Assembly (NCBI RefSeq): GCF_016587415.1
Contig: NZ_BNJI01000003.1
Span: 1,612,001 to 1,676,000, forward strand
Direction of reading: 5' to 3'
Source: Ktedonobacter sp. SOSP1-85
GTDB lineage: Bacteria; Chloroflexota; Ktedonobacteria; Ktedonobacterales; Ktedonobacteraceae
Length of the DNA: 64,000 bases
This document shows positions 17,732-26,038 of this stretch, piece by piece. The position numbers and the translations under genes were made by a program. Every line of letters begins with the position of its first letter. Within the stretch, counting starts at the first letter, position 1. The notes below the pieces were generated by a model. The model worked only from the letters and a program-made list of their open reading frames with translations. It did not search any database and was not told the origin of the DNA.

Positions 17732-19117
17732 CTAGCGCTTGCTCTGCTTTAGCTCCAGGGGGCGCAGGATCAGGTATGCGATACAGGCGAAGACAACGCC
17801 CAGCTCAAAACCAACATCTGCACCGCCCAGGGCCTGAGCCAGGGGGCCAGTGAAGAGCAATTGCGAGGCGCCCAGATAGACGCCTACCAGGCCAAGGGCC
17901 ATGGAGACCAGCGCGGCCCAGCCAATTGGAAGCTTGCTGGCCGTATTCCAGTCATCCACATTGTACTTACCACGGCGGAAGAGGCGATCCTCCAGGAAGA
18001 GGATAACCGCCCAGGGACCCAGCCAGTAGGCGACGAGGAGGAGGAAGTTGTCCAGGGCGCTGCTATAGTTCCCCGCGATAGGAATGGCAATCGCTATGTA
18101 GATGACGGCGCCAATCAGAGTCCAGATGGCGCGATTGATTTTCTGGAAGCCCTTGCCCAGTACTTGCATGGTCAGACCCAGGCTATAGTCATTGGGAATA
18201 TTGTTGGCGACGACGCTCAACGTGAGCAGTGCTAGCAGGAAGGTTCCAAATCCACCCAGGGGCTGGAGGACGGCGGCCAGGAGATCGCCACCCTCTTTGC
18301 CTGCATAGGCTGTGGCTGTGCTCAGGGCCAGTCCCAGGGTCTCGAGCAGGATACAAGGGATGGTTACGCCCAGGAAGGTCAGCCAGAAGACGCGCGAGGC
18401 CGAGGTCTCTTCAGGCTGATTCACATTGTAGTCAGCGGCGTATGAGGTCCAGCCAGTCGCGAAGCCATAGATCGCGCCACCAAAGGAGAGGAGACCCGCG
18501 ACCCAGGCCAGGCTCATCGCAGGCGTTGGCACGATAGTGGTCTTGGGACCGCCAATAATCGCCAGGAGCGCAAAGATAATAGCCATGGGAATCCAGGCGA
18601 AGCGCTCATAGCGATGGACATATTTGTAACCGTAAATGCTGATAACAGTCGTCAGTGCAGCAATGACGACGATGCCCACCCAGGCAGGTACCGCGCCCTT
18701 GCTTAAGGCGGAGACAAGCTGACCGCCGACGATAACGTTTACGGCCGACCAGCCGATACAGGCCGCGACATTGAAGAGGGCCATGATGATGGCGCCGACC
18801 CAGCCAAAGGAGAAGCGGGAGATCGTCATCTGGCGCAGGCCCAGCTTGGGACCCAGCGTCGAGAAGAACGCGACCGGCAAGACGCCTAGAATGTTGAAGA
18901 GGACGATAATGGCCAGCCCATCCCAGAAGCCCAACTTGAAGATAGGGATCGCCAGGCCGCCCAGGGCGACGGTTGAAATAACCAGATTGGCCGAGAGCCA
19001 CATGGTAAAGTTGTCAAAAATGCGAACGTGCGCACGCGCTTGAGGAGACACACGCTCAATACCGTGTGTCTCAATTGGCTTCTCAAGATCAGAAACAACG
19101 ACAGTATCGGTTGCCAT
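17732..19117 (-). CDS. codB: purine-cytosine permease, NCS1/CodB type
   Basis: Inner-membrane transporter of 461 residues with about twelve hydrophobic segments, importing cytosine or a related base by cation symport. The N-terminal region (GIERVSPQARAH, then a first membrane segment near residue 40) and the repeated glycine-rich helices match the NCS1 family. It is upstream of a CodA-type deaminase, so uptake plus deamination form one salvage unit. GGAAGG precedes the ATG. The 260 bases upstream (19118-19382) hold the promoter region and the left end of the second IscB element; no riboswitch was recognised. Confidence 0.87.
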   Translation of the reverse strand: MATDTVVVSDLEKPIETHGIERVSPQARAHVRIFDNFTMWLSANLVISTVALGGLAIPIFKLGFWDGLAIIVLFNILGVLPVAFFSTLGPKLGLRQMTISRFSFGWVGAIIMALFNVAACIGWSAVNVIVGGQLVSALSKGAVPAWVGIVVIAALTTVISIYGYKYVHRYERFAWIPMAIIFALLAIIGGPKTTIVPTPAMSLAWVAGLLSFGGAIYGFATGWTSYAADYNVNQPEETSASRVFWLTFLGVTIPCILLETLGLALSTATAYAGKEGGDLLAAVLQPLGGFGTFLLALLTLSVVANNIPNDYSLGLTMQVLGKGFQKINRAIWTLIGAVIYIAIAIPIAGNYSSALDNFLLLVAYWLGPWAVILFLEDRLFRRGKYNVDDWNTASKLPIGWAALVSMALGLVGVYLGASQLLFTGPLAQALGGADVGFELGVVFACIAYLILRPLELKQSKR

Positions 19118-19384
19118 TGAAGAAGGACCTTCCTTTACGGGTATACAGATGTATAAATATAAGTACGTCTATCCTTTTGGCATAGAAAAAACGTTGTAAG
19201 CGCAGGCTTACAGCGTCCTCTGCCATTGGGAAAAATTATCTCTGCTGTCATTATATGCTAGAGCCTGGCTCTATAGCTACTCGTTTTTTGTGCACTTTGA
19301 ACAAAAAAATGCTGGCGGAGAAAAATCCGCCTCCATTTGATGGTAAGATACTTCTATGTATGCCTATCAAAAAAAGATACAAGG

Positions 19385-19670
19385 GGTGAACTACCCCTGA
19401 GCTGAAGACTCAGGGGCTTCGCAAGAAGCCTGAGTTCACCAGACTCCTCATCAGAAATGGTGAGACCGTTTGAAAGGTCATGACACCTGCGGTTGACGCA
19501 TCAGACCGCTGCTCTGTCGCCTGGATTTAAGTAGGGCTGAGGAAAGGCCCGGTGATCCAGGCCTAACAAGCCTTTTGAACCTTGTCGAGATGAGGACGGA
19601 TTCTCTGCATGGTCACAGTGCAGAGATACGCATCACCCGGCGCTTGCCGGAGCATTTTTCCGAAAGGAAT
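19385..19670 (+). ncRNA. putative omegaRNA of IscB element 2
   Basis: A clear three-way junction opens the region: GGTGAACT (19385-19392) pairs with the AGTTCACC ending at 19440, enclosing CCCTGAG/CTCAGGG and GGCTTC-GCAA-GAAGCC. Further down are CCTTGTCGAG (19580-19589, identical in the first element), TCTCTGCA/TGCAGAGA (19602-19626), CCGGC-GCT-TGCCGG and a GAAA-capped hairpin at 19658-19669. The guide would be the roughly 16 bases upstream of 19385. The limits are inferred from folding by eye. Confidence 0.72.
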
Positions 19671-20939
19671 CGTCTGAAGAGAGTCTATGTCGTATCACCA
19701 GATAGGGCGCCGCTTATGCCTTGTTCTGCTGCGATTGCCCGTTTGTTACTCAAAGAGGGAAAGGCCAAAGTCGTCCGCAGAATCCCTTTTACGATCAAGT
19801 TGTACGCACAGCCAGAACGTACCTACACACAACCCTTGACCTTGGGAGTGGATACCGGGAGTGCGGTGATTGGTTCGGCTGTCGCCAGTGAACGGGGCAA
19901 TATCTTGTATCTTTCTGAAGTGGAAGTGCGCAATGATGTTGCCACGACGATGAAAGCACGAGCTACCCATCGTCGAGATCGCCGCAACCGAAAGACACGC
20001 TATCGGCCTGCACGCTGGTTGAATCGGAGGAATTCCATCAAGATCGGGCGATTCTCCCCAACCATGAGAAGCAAGATCGATGCCCATCTGCGAGAAATCC
20101 ACTTTGCGCAATCCTTGTTGCCAATCACGTCCATGGTGCTGGAAACAGGAACCTTTGACCCACATGCGCTCAAAAAACCAGAGGTGCTGCGAAAGAAGTG
20201 GCTGTATCAAAAAGGGATGAACTACGGGTATGCGAATACCAAAGCCTATGTGCTGACACGAGATGGCTACACCTGTCAACACTGCCGGGGGAAATCAAAG
20301 GATCAACGACTCGAAGTGCATCACATTGTTTTCCGAAGCCAACACGGAAGCGATGAGGAAAGCAATCTCTTGACGCTCTGCAAGACCTGTCATGATCACC
20401 TTCATGCTGGGACTCTTACCCTCAAGCGCACCGGCAAGAAAAAAGGGAATCTGCTGCATGCCACCCAGATGAACAGCATCCGCATGCAATTGCTGAAACG
20501 CGTTGAGGCGGAAGAAACGTGGGGCTTCGTGACGAAAGAACATCGATTGCTTGCGGGACTTCCCAAAGAACATGTCTTTGATGCCGCCATGATTGCCACA
20601 CGTGGAAAGAAGCCTGTTTTTCAGATACAAACGGTGCTTGTCAAGAAATGCATTCCAGATGGAGAGTATCAGCAAACCAAAGGAAAGCGAAGCGAGCAAC
20701 GGATCACAACAGGGAAAATCCAGGGTTTTCGCAAATTCGACAAAGTGCGCTACCAGGGTCAGGAATACTTTATCAAAGGCCGTATGTCTACTGGTTATGC
20801 TCTTTTGATGATGATAGACGGGAAAAAGGTCGATTTGAAACCAATTCCCAAGTTTGAGAAGATGAAGAGAGTGAGTGCGCGCTCCTCATGGATGACCTGT
20901 CAAAAAATCCTACCAAGTTCCCAGGGCAATCGCATCTAA
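19590..20939 (+). CDS. iscB: IscB RNA-guided endonuclease 2
   Basis: OmegaRNA-guided nuclease with the full domain order: PLMP motif (APLMPCSAAIARLLL), RuvC-I (LGVDTGSAVIGSAV), arginine-rich bridge helix (RRDRRNRKTRYR), RuvC-II (MVLETGTFD), HNH with CxxC pairs (CQHCRGK...LEVHHIVFRSQHGS...CKTCHDHLH) and RuvC-III (KEHVFDAAMIA). All key catalytic residues are present. The ATG at 19590 is formal: IscB homology starts only around 19680, and the first 30 codons overlap the guide-RNA region. The true start may therefore be a non-ATG codon such as CTG 19674. The last codons and the stop come from an inserted MITE-like repeat, so the C-terminus is altered. Confidence 0.85.
   Translation: MRTDSLHGHSAEIRITRRLPEHFSERNRLKRVYVVSPDRAPLMPCSAAIARLLLKEGKAKVVRRIPFTIKLYAQPERTYTQPLTLGVDTGSAVIGSAVASERGNILYLSEVEVRNDVATTMKARATHRRDRRNRKTRYRPARWLNRRNSIKIGRFSPTMRSKIDAHLREIHFAQSLLPITSMVLETGTFDPHALKKPEVLRKKWLYQKGMNYGYANTKAYVLTRDGYTCQHCRGKSKDQRLEVHHIVFRSQHGSDEESNLLTLCKTCHDHLHAGTLTLKRTGKKKGNLLHATQMNSIRMQLLKRVEAEETWGFVTKEHRLLAGLPKEHVFDAAMIATRGKKPVFQIQTVLVKKCIPDGEYQQTKGKRSEQRITTGKIQGFRKFDKVRYQGQEYFIKGRMSTGYALLMMIDGKKVDLKPIPKFEKMKRVSARSSWMTCQKILPSSQGNRI
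20912..20921. repeat. target-site duplication, left copy
   Basis: ACCAAGTTCC, repeated exactly at 21047-21056 on the other side of the MITE-like element. Confidence 0.8.
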
Positions 20940-21046
20940 TTTGGGGAATTGGCTCTACAAGCCATGCCCTAACAGGCCCATTTTTAAATCTCTGCTGTAT
21001 AGATGCTCTCTACAGGCCGCTTGAAAATTTAGATGCGATTGCCCTG
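20922..21046. mobile_element. 125-bp MITE-like insertion in the 3' end of iscB 2
   Basis: Perfect 18-bp terminal inverted repeats CAGGGCAATCGCATCTAA (20922-20939) and its complement (21029-21046), flanked by a 10-bp direct repeat ACCAAGTTCC. It has no coding capacity. The iscB stop codon TAA (20937-20939) lies inside the left terminal repeat. Without the insertion the iscB frame would run on past 21056 to a stop near 21140. A parent transposon with the same ends, perhaps of the IS4 group judging by the 10-bp duplication, would be expected elsewhere. Confidence 0.85.
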
Positions 21047-21056
21047 ACCAAGTTCC
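21047..21056. repeat. target-site duplication, right copy
   Basis: ACCAAGTTCC, the partner of 20912-20921. Confidence 0.8.
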
Positions 21057-21166
21057 TTCTCCTCTACCAACTTTTTGGAGTGGTGGGTATTTTTGCTGCA
21101 CTATCGGGAATACAAGCCAGGAGACTATTCGCCAGTCTATTGAAAGTCAGGGATAGGAGTAAGATA

Positions 21167-21210
21167 CGGCGTTCATCCACGAGGCTGAAGACCTCGTGGT
21201 TTTCTCGCCG
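21167..21210 (+). other. right-end hairpin of IscB element 2
   Basis: CCACGAGG-CTGAAGA-CCTCGTGG (21177-21199) inside a CGGCG/CGCCG outer stem (21167-21171, 21206-21210). Hairpins of this form are typical for right ends of IS200/IS605-type elements. Confidence 0.65.
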
Positions 21211-21228
21211 CACCGCGTATAAATATTG

Positions 21229-21575
21229 ATGAAACTTGAGCGACCCAATATTCCTACGATGCTTTCCCAGCTTGAAAGAGCTTACCAGTTGTTGGCTGAC
21301 CACTGTAACGCCGCTCAAATGGACAGAGAGAGGCTGACCACTGTCTTACTGGACTTGCGCTGGTATGCGCAACGCCTGGGCGAAGAGCGATGGGAAGTGG
21401 CCCACGTGCGGGACGTTGGAGCTTTGCTGAAAACGTGTGGCATATTACCGAGCAGGCGTTAGAAGATGCCCAACAACCAACCTCCGCCTCTATCGTATAC
21501 TTTATAGACCATGGGAAAGAACATGTTGGCCAGGCTGCCGAGATCTTTGCCCTGTTTGAATATGGTCAGGCGTAG
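21229..21575 (+). pseudogene. frameshifted DinB-like protein gene
   Basis: Two overlapping frames make one protein-like sequence. The first (21229 onward) gives an N-terminal helix region ending near ERWEV. The +1 frame then continues as GRWSFAENVWHITEQALEDA and ends in FIDHGKEHVGQAAEIFALFEY at 21575. A proline/glycine-Trp-Ser motif followed by histidine helices is typical for DinB/YfiT four-helix metal proteins. The frame break lies around 21390-21420. It begins right after the IscB element. The family assignment is moderate; the broken frame is visible directly. Confidence 0.5.
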
Positions 21576-21620
21576 CTCTGGTTACTTCAGTGATAGTTTG
21601 TCTAGTTGAAAGGGAACTGT

Positions 21621-23483
21621 ATGACAAATAGTGCTACAACAAAGCTTATTCCACGCAAGGTCCTCTTTGGCAATCCAGTCAAAGCCAGCCCCCAGATCTC
21701 GCCCGATGGCAAACGCCTGGCCTACCTGGCGCCCGTGAACAATGTCCTGAATGTCTGGGTGGGGTCGCTGGAGGGCGATGATTATCAGCCAGTGACCGAA
21801 GATACAGAGCGCGGTATACGCTTTTATTTCTGGGCAGCCGATAACAAGTATATCGGCTATATTCAGGATGCTGGTGGCGATGAGAACTGGCGCCTCTACC
21901 TGACGAATGTGGAGACGCGCGAGACACGCGACCTGACTCCCTTTGCGAATGTCCAGGCCCGCGTGACTGGCCACGATAAGCATTTTCCCCATGAGTTACT
22001 GGTCGCGCTAAATAAAGAGAATCCCCAGGTTCATGACGTCTATCATCTCGATCTCCCTTCGGGCGAATTAAAGCTAGTGGCCAAGAATCCCGGTAATATC
22101 GCGAGCTGGGTGATCGATACACAGTTTAAGGTGCGTGGCGCGGTCGTCACTCTTCCAGATGGCGGCAGCGAACTGCTGGTACGTGAGCGGGAGGAGAGCG
22201 AGTGGCGCAAGCTTGTCTCGTGGACCTCGGAAGACGCGCTCACAAGCGGTCCCGTTGGCTTTACCCTGGATGGAAACGCTCTCTACCTGGAGGATTCACG
22301 AAACGCCAACGCCTCGCGCCTGGTCAAACTCGCACTCGATAGCGGAGATGTGAGTGTACTGGTGGAGGATGCGCAGTATGATGTCGGCAGCATCATGATC
22401 CATCACGATACCTACGAGATCCAGGCTGTGGCCTTCAATCGTGATCGCGTGGAGTGGACCGTGCTTGATTCGGCCTTGCAAGAGGACTTCAAGCTGCTGC
22501 GAGAGCTACAGGCCGGCGATATCTCCATCATCAGCCGTGATGACAATGATCAGACCTGGATTGTGGGCTACGTCGTGGATGATGGCCCTGTGGCCTACTA
22601 TGTCTATGATCGTGCTAGCAAGAGTGGGCGCCTCCTCTTTACCAACCAGCCAGAGCTGAGCAACTACACGCTGGCCCAGATGCAGCCAGTGAGCTTTAAG
22701 GCTCGCGATGGCCTCACCATTCATGGCTACCTGACGCTGCCAGCAGGCGAGTCGCAAAAGCCCTTGCCCCTGGTGCTCAATGTGCATGGTGGTCCCTGGG
22801 CGCGCGATGGCTGGGGCTATCGTCCCGAGGCCCAATGGCTGGCCAATCGAGGCTATGCCTGCTTGCAGGTCAACTATCGTGGCTCGACTGGCTATGGCAA
22901 GGAGTTTCTGAACGCGGGCAATAAAGAGTGGGGCGCTAAGATGCATGATGACCTGGTGGATGCCGTGTACTGGGCCATTGAGCAGGGCATTGCCGATCCC
23001 GCGAAGGTTGCGATCTATGGTGGTTCCTACGGCGGCTATGCCGCCCTTGCCGGAGCGACCTTTACTCCCGACCTCTTCTGCTGTGCCATCGATATCGTAG
23101 GACCCAGCAACCTTATCACGCTTATTCGGACCATACCGCCCTACTGGTCGACCTTCCTGGCAAACTTCCATATGCGCGTGGGCAACCCCGATACCGAGGA
23201 GGAGTTCCTGAAGTCGCGCTCGCCGCTCTTCAAGGCCGACCAGATCAAGATTCCCATGCTTATCGCGCAGGGTGCTAATGATCCCCGCGTGAAGCAGGCC
23301 GAGTCAGAGCAGATCGTCGCCGCCATGAAGGAGAAGGGCATCAACTACGAATACATGCTCTTCCCAGATGAGGGGCATGGCTTTGCCAAACCCGAGAACC
23401 GCATCAAGTTCTACGTCGCGGCGGAGCGATTCCTCGCCAAGCACCTGGGTGGCCGCTACGAGGAGACGGAGGAGACTGCTTAA
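21621..23483 (+). CDS. S9 family prolyl oligopeptidase-like peptidase
   Basis: Serine peptidase or acylaminoacyl-peptidase-like enzyme, 620 residues. An N-terminal seven-bladed beta-propeller occupies about residues 1-350. The alpha/beta-hydrolase domain follows, with Ser469 (GGSYGGYAAL), Asp554 (GANDPRV) and His586 (DEGHGF) in the right order and spacing. AAAGGGAA precedes the ATG at 21621; a TTG 15 bases upstream is less likely. No signal peptide is seen, so it is probably cytoplasmic. The natural substrate is unknown, likely short peptides. Confidence 0.92.
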   Translation: MTNSATTKLIPRKVLFGNPVKASPQISPDGKRLAYLAPVNNVLNVWVGSLEGDDYQPVTEDTERGIRFYFWAADNKYIGYIQDAGGDENWRLYLTNVETRETRDLTPFANVQARVTGHDKHFPHELLVALNKENPQVHDVYHLDLPSGELKLVAKNPGNIASWVIDTQFKVRGAVVTLPDGGSELLVREREESEWRKLVSWTSEDALTSGPVGFTLDGNALYLEDSRNANASRLVKLALDSGDVSVLVEDAQYDVGSIMIHHDTYEIQAVAFNRDRVEWTVLDSALQEDFKLLRELQAGDISIISRDDNDQTWIVGYVVDDGPVAYYVYDRASKSGRLLFTNQPELSNYTLAQMQPVSFKARDGLTIHGYLTLPAGESQKPLPLVLNVHGGPWARDGWGYRPEAQWLANRGYACLQVNYRGSTGYGKEFLNAGNKEWGAKMHDDLVDAVYWAIEQGIADPAKVAIYGGSYGGYAALAGATFTPDLFCCAIDIVGPSNLITLIRTIPPYWSTFLANFHMRVGNPDTEEEFLKSRSPLFKADQIKIPMLIAQGANDPRVKQAESEQIVAAMKEKGINYEYMLFPDEGHGFAKPENRIKFYVAAERFLAKHLGGRYEETEETA

Positions 23484-23675
23484 ATGAGCTATCCAGCCGA
23501 GCGGTTGCGTACCAAGCTATCATTGCCGCGCTTGCGCAGTAATCTTGGTCCTCCAGGAGAAGCCTACGCCGAGTCCCTTGGGCTGACCTATCGGCTGCAC
23601 TCTTGCACCGAGTTCCATCCCCTTGCGATTCAAAATCTGAAATTCTTACAGTATTTCTGGGCGCACGAGGTGTAA
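23484..23675 (+). CDS. small protein of unknown function, possible fragment
   Basis: A frame of 63 codons starts immediately after the peptidase stop (TAA-ATG) and ends at the outer arm of a nested hairpin. The second half (YAESLGLTYRLHSCTEFHPLAIQNLKFL is its core region) faintly recalls the C-terminal part of TnsA-like heteromeric transposase subunits, so it may be a remnant of such a gene. The similarity is from memory and weak. It has no clear ribosome-binding site of its own. Confidence 0.3.
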   Translation: MSYPAERLRTKLSLPRLRSNLGPPGEAYAESLGLTYRLHSCTEFHPLAIQNLKFLQYFWAHEV

Positions 23676-23790
23676 ATCCAAACTTTCAACTGGCCGGTTT
23701 TACCACAAGTATCCTGGGAGGTTAGCTATCTCATCTGTGACCTCCCAGGATACTTGTGTGATTTTCAACAGAATAAAGTTTGGATTTACA
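23671..23790. terminator. two-tier hairpin
   Basis: Outer 16-bp stem TGTAAATCCAAACTTT (23671-23686) with 23775-23790, inner 19-bp stem CACAAGTATCCTGGGAGGT (23704-23722) with 23740-23758. Both are perfect. It overlaps the stop codon of the small upstream frame and lies in front of the sigma-factor gene. Confidence 0.6.
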
Positions 23791-23874
23791 ACCATATCCT
23801 GCGGCATCGAGGCCCAAACACAGGTCAGCAGACCGGGACCAGATGGCCGCCAGACGAGAGGAAGAGAGACTGCA

Positions 23875-24891
23875 ATGGAGACGCCAACCCAAACCGCACT
23901 GGTGCTCGCCGCTCAGGTGGGCGATCAGAAGGCGTTCGAGGCCCTGGTGGGCGCATACCGGCGCGAGTTGCTCGTGCATTGTTATCGGATGCTGGGCTCA
24001 TTCCATGACGCCGAAGATCTGGTGCAAGAAACCCTGCTACGCGCCTGGGAGAAACGCGCCACCCTCACGAGTCCGGGAGCATATCGGAGCTGGTTGTACC
24101 GTATCGCCACCAATCTCTGCCTGGATCGGCTCAGGAGTGCTCCTCGACGATCTCTGCATCCGGTGAGTGATCCAAATAGTCCCTCCCCGAAACGAGTGCG
24201 GGAGCCAATCTGGCTGGAACCGTTCCCCGATGACCTGCTCGCCGATCAGCACAGCGATCCCGAAGACCGAGCGGAGAGGAACGAACGGACCACCCTGGCT
24301 TTTCTAATGGCGCTGCAACACTTAACGCCAGCGCAACGGGCTATTCTGCTCTTGCGCGAGGTGTTGGAATGGCCCGCCAGCGAGGTAGCCGAATGGCTCA
24401 ACCTCTCGGTCGCCGCTGTCAATTCCGGTCTGCAGCGGGCCCGACGCGCGTTGCAGGAGCACAACAGCCCCTCAGAGAAAGAGGCCGCTCTCCCACTCCC
24501 TCAATTACAATCGCTGCTGGACCGCTATGTGGCGTGCTGGGAGCAGGCGGACATCCCTGGATTCGTGGCGCTGCTGCGAGAGGATGCCTGGTTCACCATG
24601 CCGCCGCTTCCTCTCTGGTTCCAGGGGCGAGTGGCCATCGTCACAGAACTCTCGACAAGGATCCGTGTTCCTGGCAGGCACTGGCGCCTGCTTCCGACGC
24701 GCGCCAATGGCAGCCCGGCTTTCGGTCTCTACCGGCAGGAGGCCCAGGCCGACAGCTATCAGCTCTTTGGTCTGATGGTGTTGGGTGTGGTGGAAGGGCA
24801 GATCGCAAACATGGTCTCGTTCCTGGAACTGTCCAGCTTCTCGTCCTTTGCCCTGCCGCCCACCCTTCCATACGTGAGAGAGCATACCTAG
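23875..24891 (+). CDS. ECF-type sigma factor with SnoaL-like C-terminal domain
   Basis: RNA polymerase sigma-70 family factor of 338 residues. Sigma region 2 is at about residues 20-85 (FHDAEDLVQETLLRAWEKR). Region 4 is at about 140-195 (LTPAQRAILLLREVLEWPASEVAEWLNLSVAAV). A C-terminal NTF2/SnoaL-like domain follows at about 210-330, starting LLDRYVACWEQADIPGFVAL. This layout matches the SigJ/ECF41-like group, whose tail modulates activity instead of a separate anti-sigma factor. The ATG at 23875 follows AGGAAGAG. Its stop codon lies inside a perfect hairpin. Confidence 0.9.
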   Translation: METPTQTALVLAAQVGDQKAFEALVGAYRRELLVHCYRMLGSFHDAEDLVQETLLRAWEKRATLTSPGAYRSWLYRIATNLCLDRLRSAPRRSLHPVSDPNSPSPKRVREPIWLEPFPDDLLADQHSDPEDRAERNERTTLAFLMALQHLTPAQRAILLLREVLEWPASEVAEWLNLSVAAVNSGLQRARRALQEHNSPSEKEAALPLPQLQSLLDRYVACWEQADIPGFVALLREDAWFTMPPLPLWFQGRVAIVTELSTRIRVPGRHWRLLPTRANGSPAFGLYRQEAQADSYQLFGLMVLGVVEGQIANMVSFLELSSFSSFALPPTLPYVREHT

Positions 24892-24925
24892 CCCAGGGAG
24901 TGCCAGGTATGCTCTCTCACGTATG
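24869..24925 (+). terminator. 21-bp perfect hairpin at the sigma-factor stop codon
   Basis: Arms 24869-24889 and 24905-24925 (CATACGTGAGAGAGCATACCT and complement). The TAG stop at 24889-24891 begins on the last base of the left arm, so the hairpin forms across the end of the coding sequence. Confidence 0.65.
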
Positions 24926-25015
24926 ACGAGAGGACCTGGCGCTTCTTTCACCCCAGAAGAAGATCAGGCTTCAGGGATTCGACTACCTTGGAGCGTATTT
25001 CAAGTATGAGTGAGC

Positions 25016-25504
25016 TTAGGCTTTGCGGGTATGTTCGGCAATCCAATTGGTATCCCAGGTCGCGCCGCCGTCGAAGGAGAAAGCCTGCTGCCAGCGCGCA
25101 GTGTTCTCGGTGATGTTATCCCACAGAAAGCGCACACGCATGGGAACGCCATCGAACGTTTCCATCTCCTGGTAGAAGAGACCGATGCCATCGGTAAACT
25201 TGCCTACTACGGCGCTCAGATCTGGCGGGTTGCGATTATCCAGCCACATGATCGACCAGAGCTGGGTCGCTTCGTCGAACGAGCGCAGGCCCAAGCCCTT
25301 GCGTACCTCGCCATCGGGCAATGTGCCCTCAAAATGGTCGATGTTGGCCCGGCCATCGAGGTAGGGTATGCAGGTAACGGTGGAGATAAATTCTTGCCAG
25401 ACGCCCTCCTGATTGCGGTAGAGTGCGTTAGTTCTCCGCTTATTCTGCGTAATCCATGAGCCGTAGAAAAAATCGAAGTCGTGTAAACCGGCGCGCTGAT
25501 CCAT
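25016..25504 (-). CDS. conserved protein of unknown function (DUF1579-like)
   Basis: Protein of 162 residues with no signal peptide. It has the features of a small family found in soil bacteria: DFDFFYGSW near the start, GLGLRSFDEATQLWSIMWLD in the middle, and RWQQAFSFDGGATWDTNW near the end. The alternating strands suggest a lipocalin- or beta-barrel-like fold related to DUF1579. No function can be assigned. The start follows GAGGAG. Confidence 0.7.
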   Translation of the reverse strand: MDQRAGLHDFDFFYGSWITQNKRRTNALYRNQEGVWQEFISTVTCIPYLDGRANIDHFEGTLPDGEVRKGLGLRSFDEATQLWSIMWLDNRNPPDLSAVVGKFTDGIGLFYQEMETFDGVPMRVRFLWDNITENTARWQQAFSFDGGATWDTNWIAEHTRKA

Positions 25505-25603
25505 GTCTTTTCACTCCTCTTTATGATGAGCTAATCACCCGTTGGTGAACTCATATAGAGTATATGCTCCTATGTGGACAATATTGGTCCTCATTAAGTT
25601 GAC

Positions 25604-25656
25604 TTGGAGTCATAACATTTTTCCGTACCAGAATCGGAAAAATGTTATGACTCCAA
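25604..25656. terminator. 22-bp perfect hairpin
   Basis: Arms TTGGAGTCATAACATTTTTCCG (25604-25625) and complement (25635-25656), loop of 9. It lies upstream of the DUF1579-like gene and downstream of a zone of gene remnants. Confidence 0.55.
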
Positions 25657-25770
25657 CGTTGCGAGCGAGCGCGCACGCCGCCGAGGCCACGACGAACAGC
25701 AAGAAGCCAGCGACGAACATGCGCCGACGCCCGAAGGCGCCGAGGTCGACCGCGATGGCAACTCGCATAA
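25657..25770 (-). pseudogene. fragment of an MFS transporter gene
   Basis: On the minus strand the sequence encodes LGAFGRRRMFVAGFLLFVV followed by ASAACALA, the loop 2-3 signature region of major facilitator drug-efflux transporters. Neither a start nor the rest of the protein is present. The left edge abuts a perfect hairpin. Confidence 0.45.
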
Positions 25771-25808
25771 TCAGGTTCAACAGAACCTGGATCGCAGCTT
25801 TTTAGCTG

Positions 25809-26027
25809 CTAGTCATCCAGGCTGCCCATAGTCAAGTTGACGGTAGCTCCTGTCATCCTGCTTGCCTTATCGGACGCCATGAAGACCGCCATGTTTGCCA
25901 CCTCCTCGAGCGTCATGACCCGTCGCGGGTGGGTCGTGCTTGCGAGATACCCTTGGAACTGTTCCCAGGTTATGCCCGATGCCGCCTTGACGTCGAAGAC
26001 CTCCTTCATCGTGCGTGTCTCCGGCAT
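25809..26027 (-). pseudogene. C-terminal fragment of an SDR oxidoreductase
   Basis: A frame of 72 codons with the typical end of classical SDR proteins (HPRRVMTLEEVANMAVFMAS, then the MTGATVNLTMG region). The Rossmann and catalytic parts are absent. Its ATG is 11 bases after the stop of the dihydrofolate-reductase-like gene, so it is probably still transcribed, but it cannot be an active dehydrogenase. Confidence 0.6.
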
Positions 26028-26038
26028 GCCGTGTGTCC

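Larger units (their letters stand above)
19383..21225 (+). mobile_element. IscB element 2 (IS200/IS605 superfamily, no transposase)
   Basis: Complete-looking element: omegaRNA region, iscB, and a right end with a double hairpin (21167-21210). A 125-bp MITE-like sequence has inserted near its 3' end. Limits are inferred from the first and last RNA-like folds. There is no tnpA. Confidence 0.72.

Noticed and set aside
19118..19382. Riboswitch in front of the codB-like gene
   Set aside because: I looked for purine-type junction motifs and found none I could fold convincingly.
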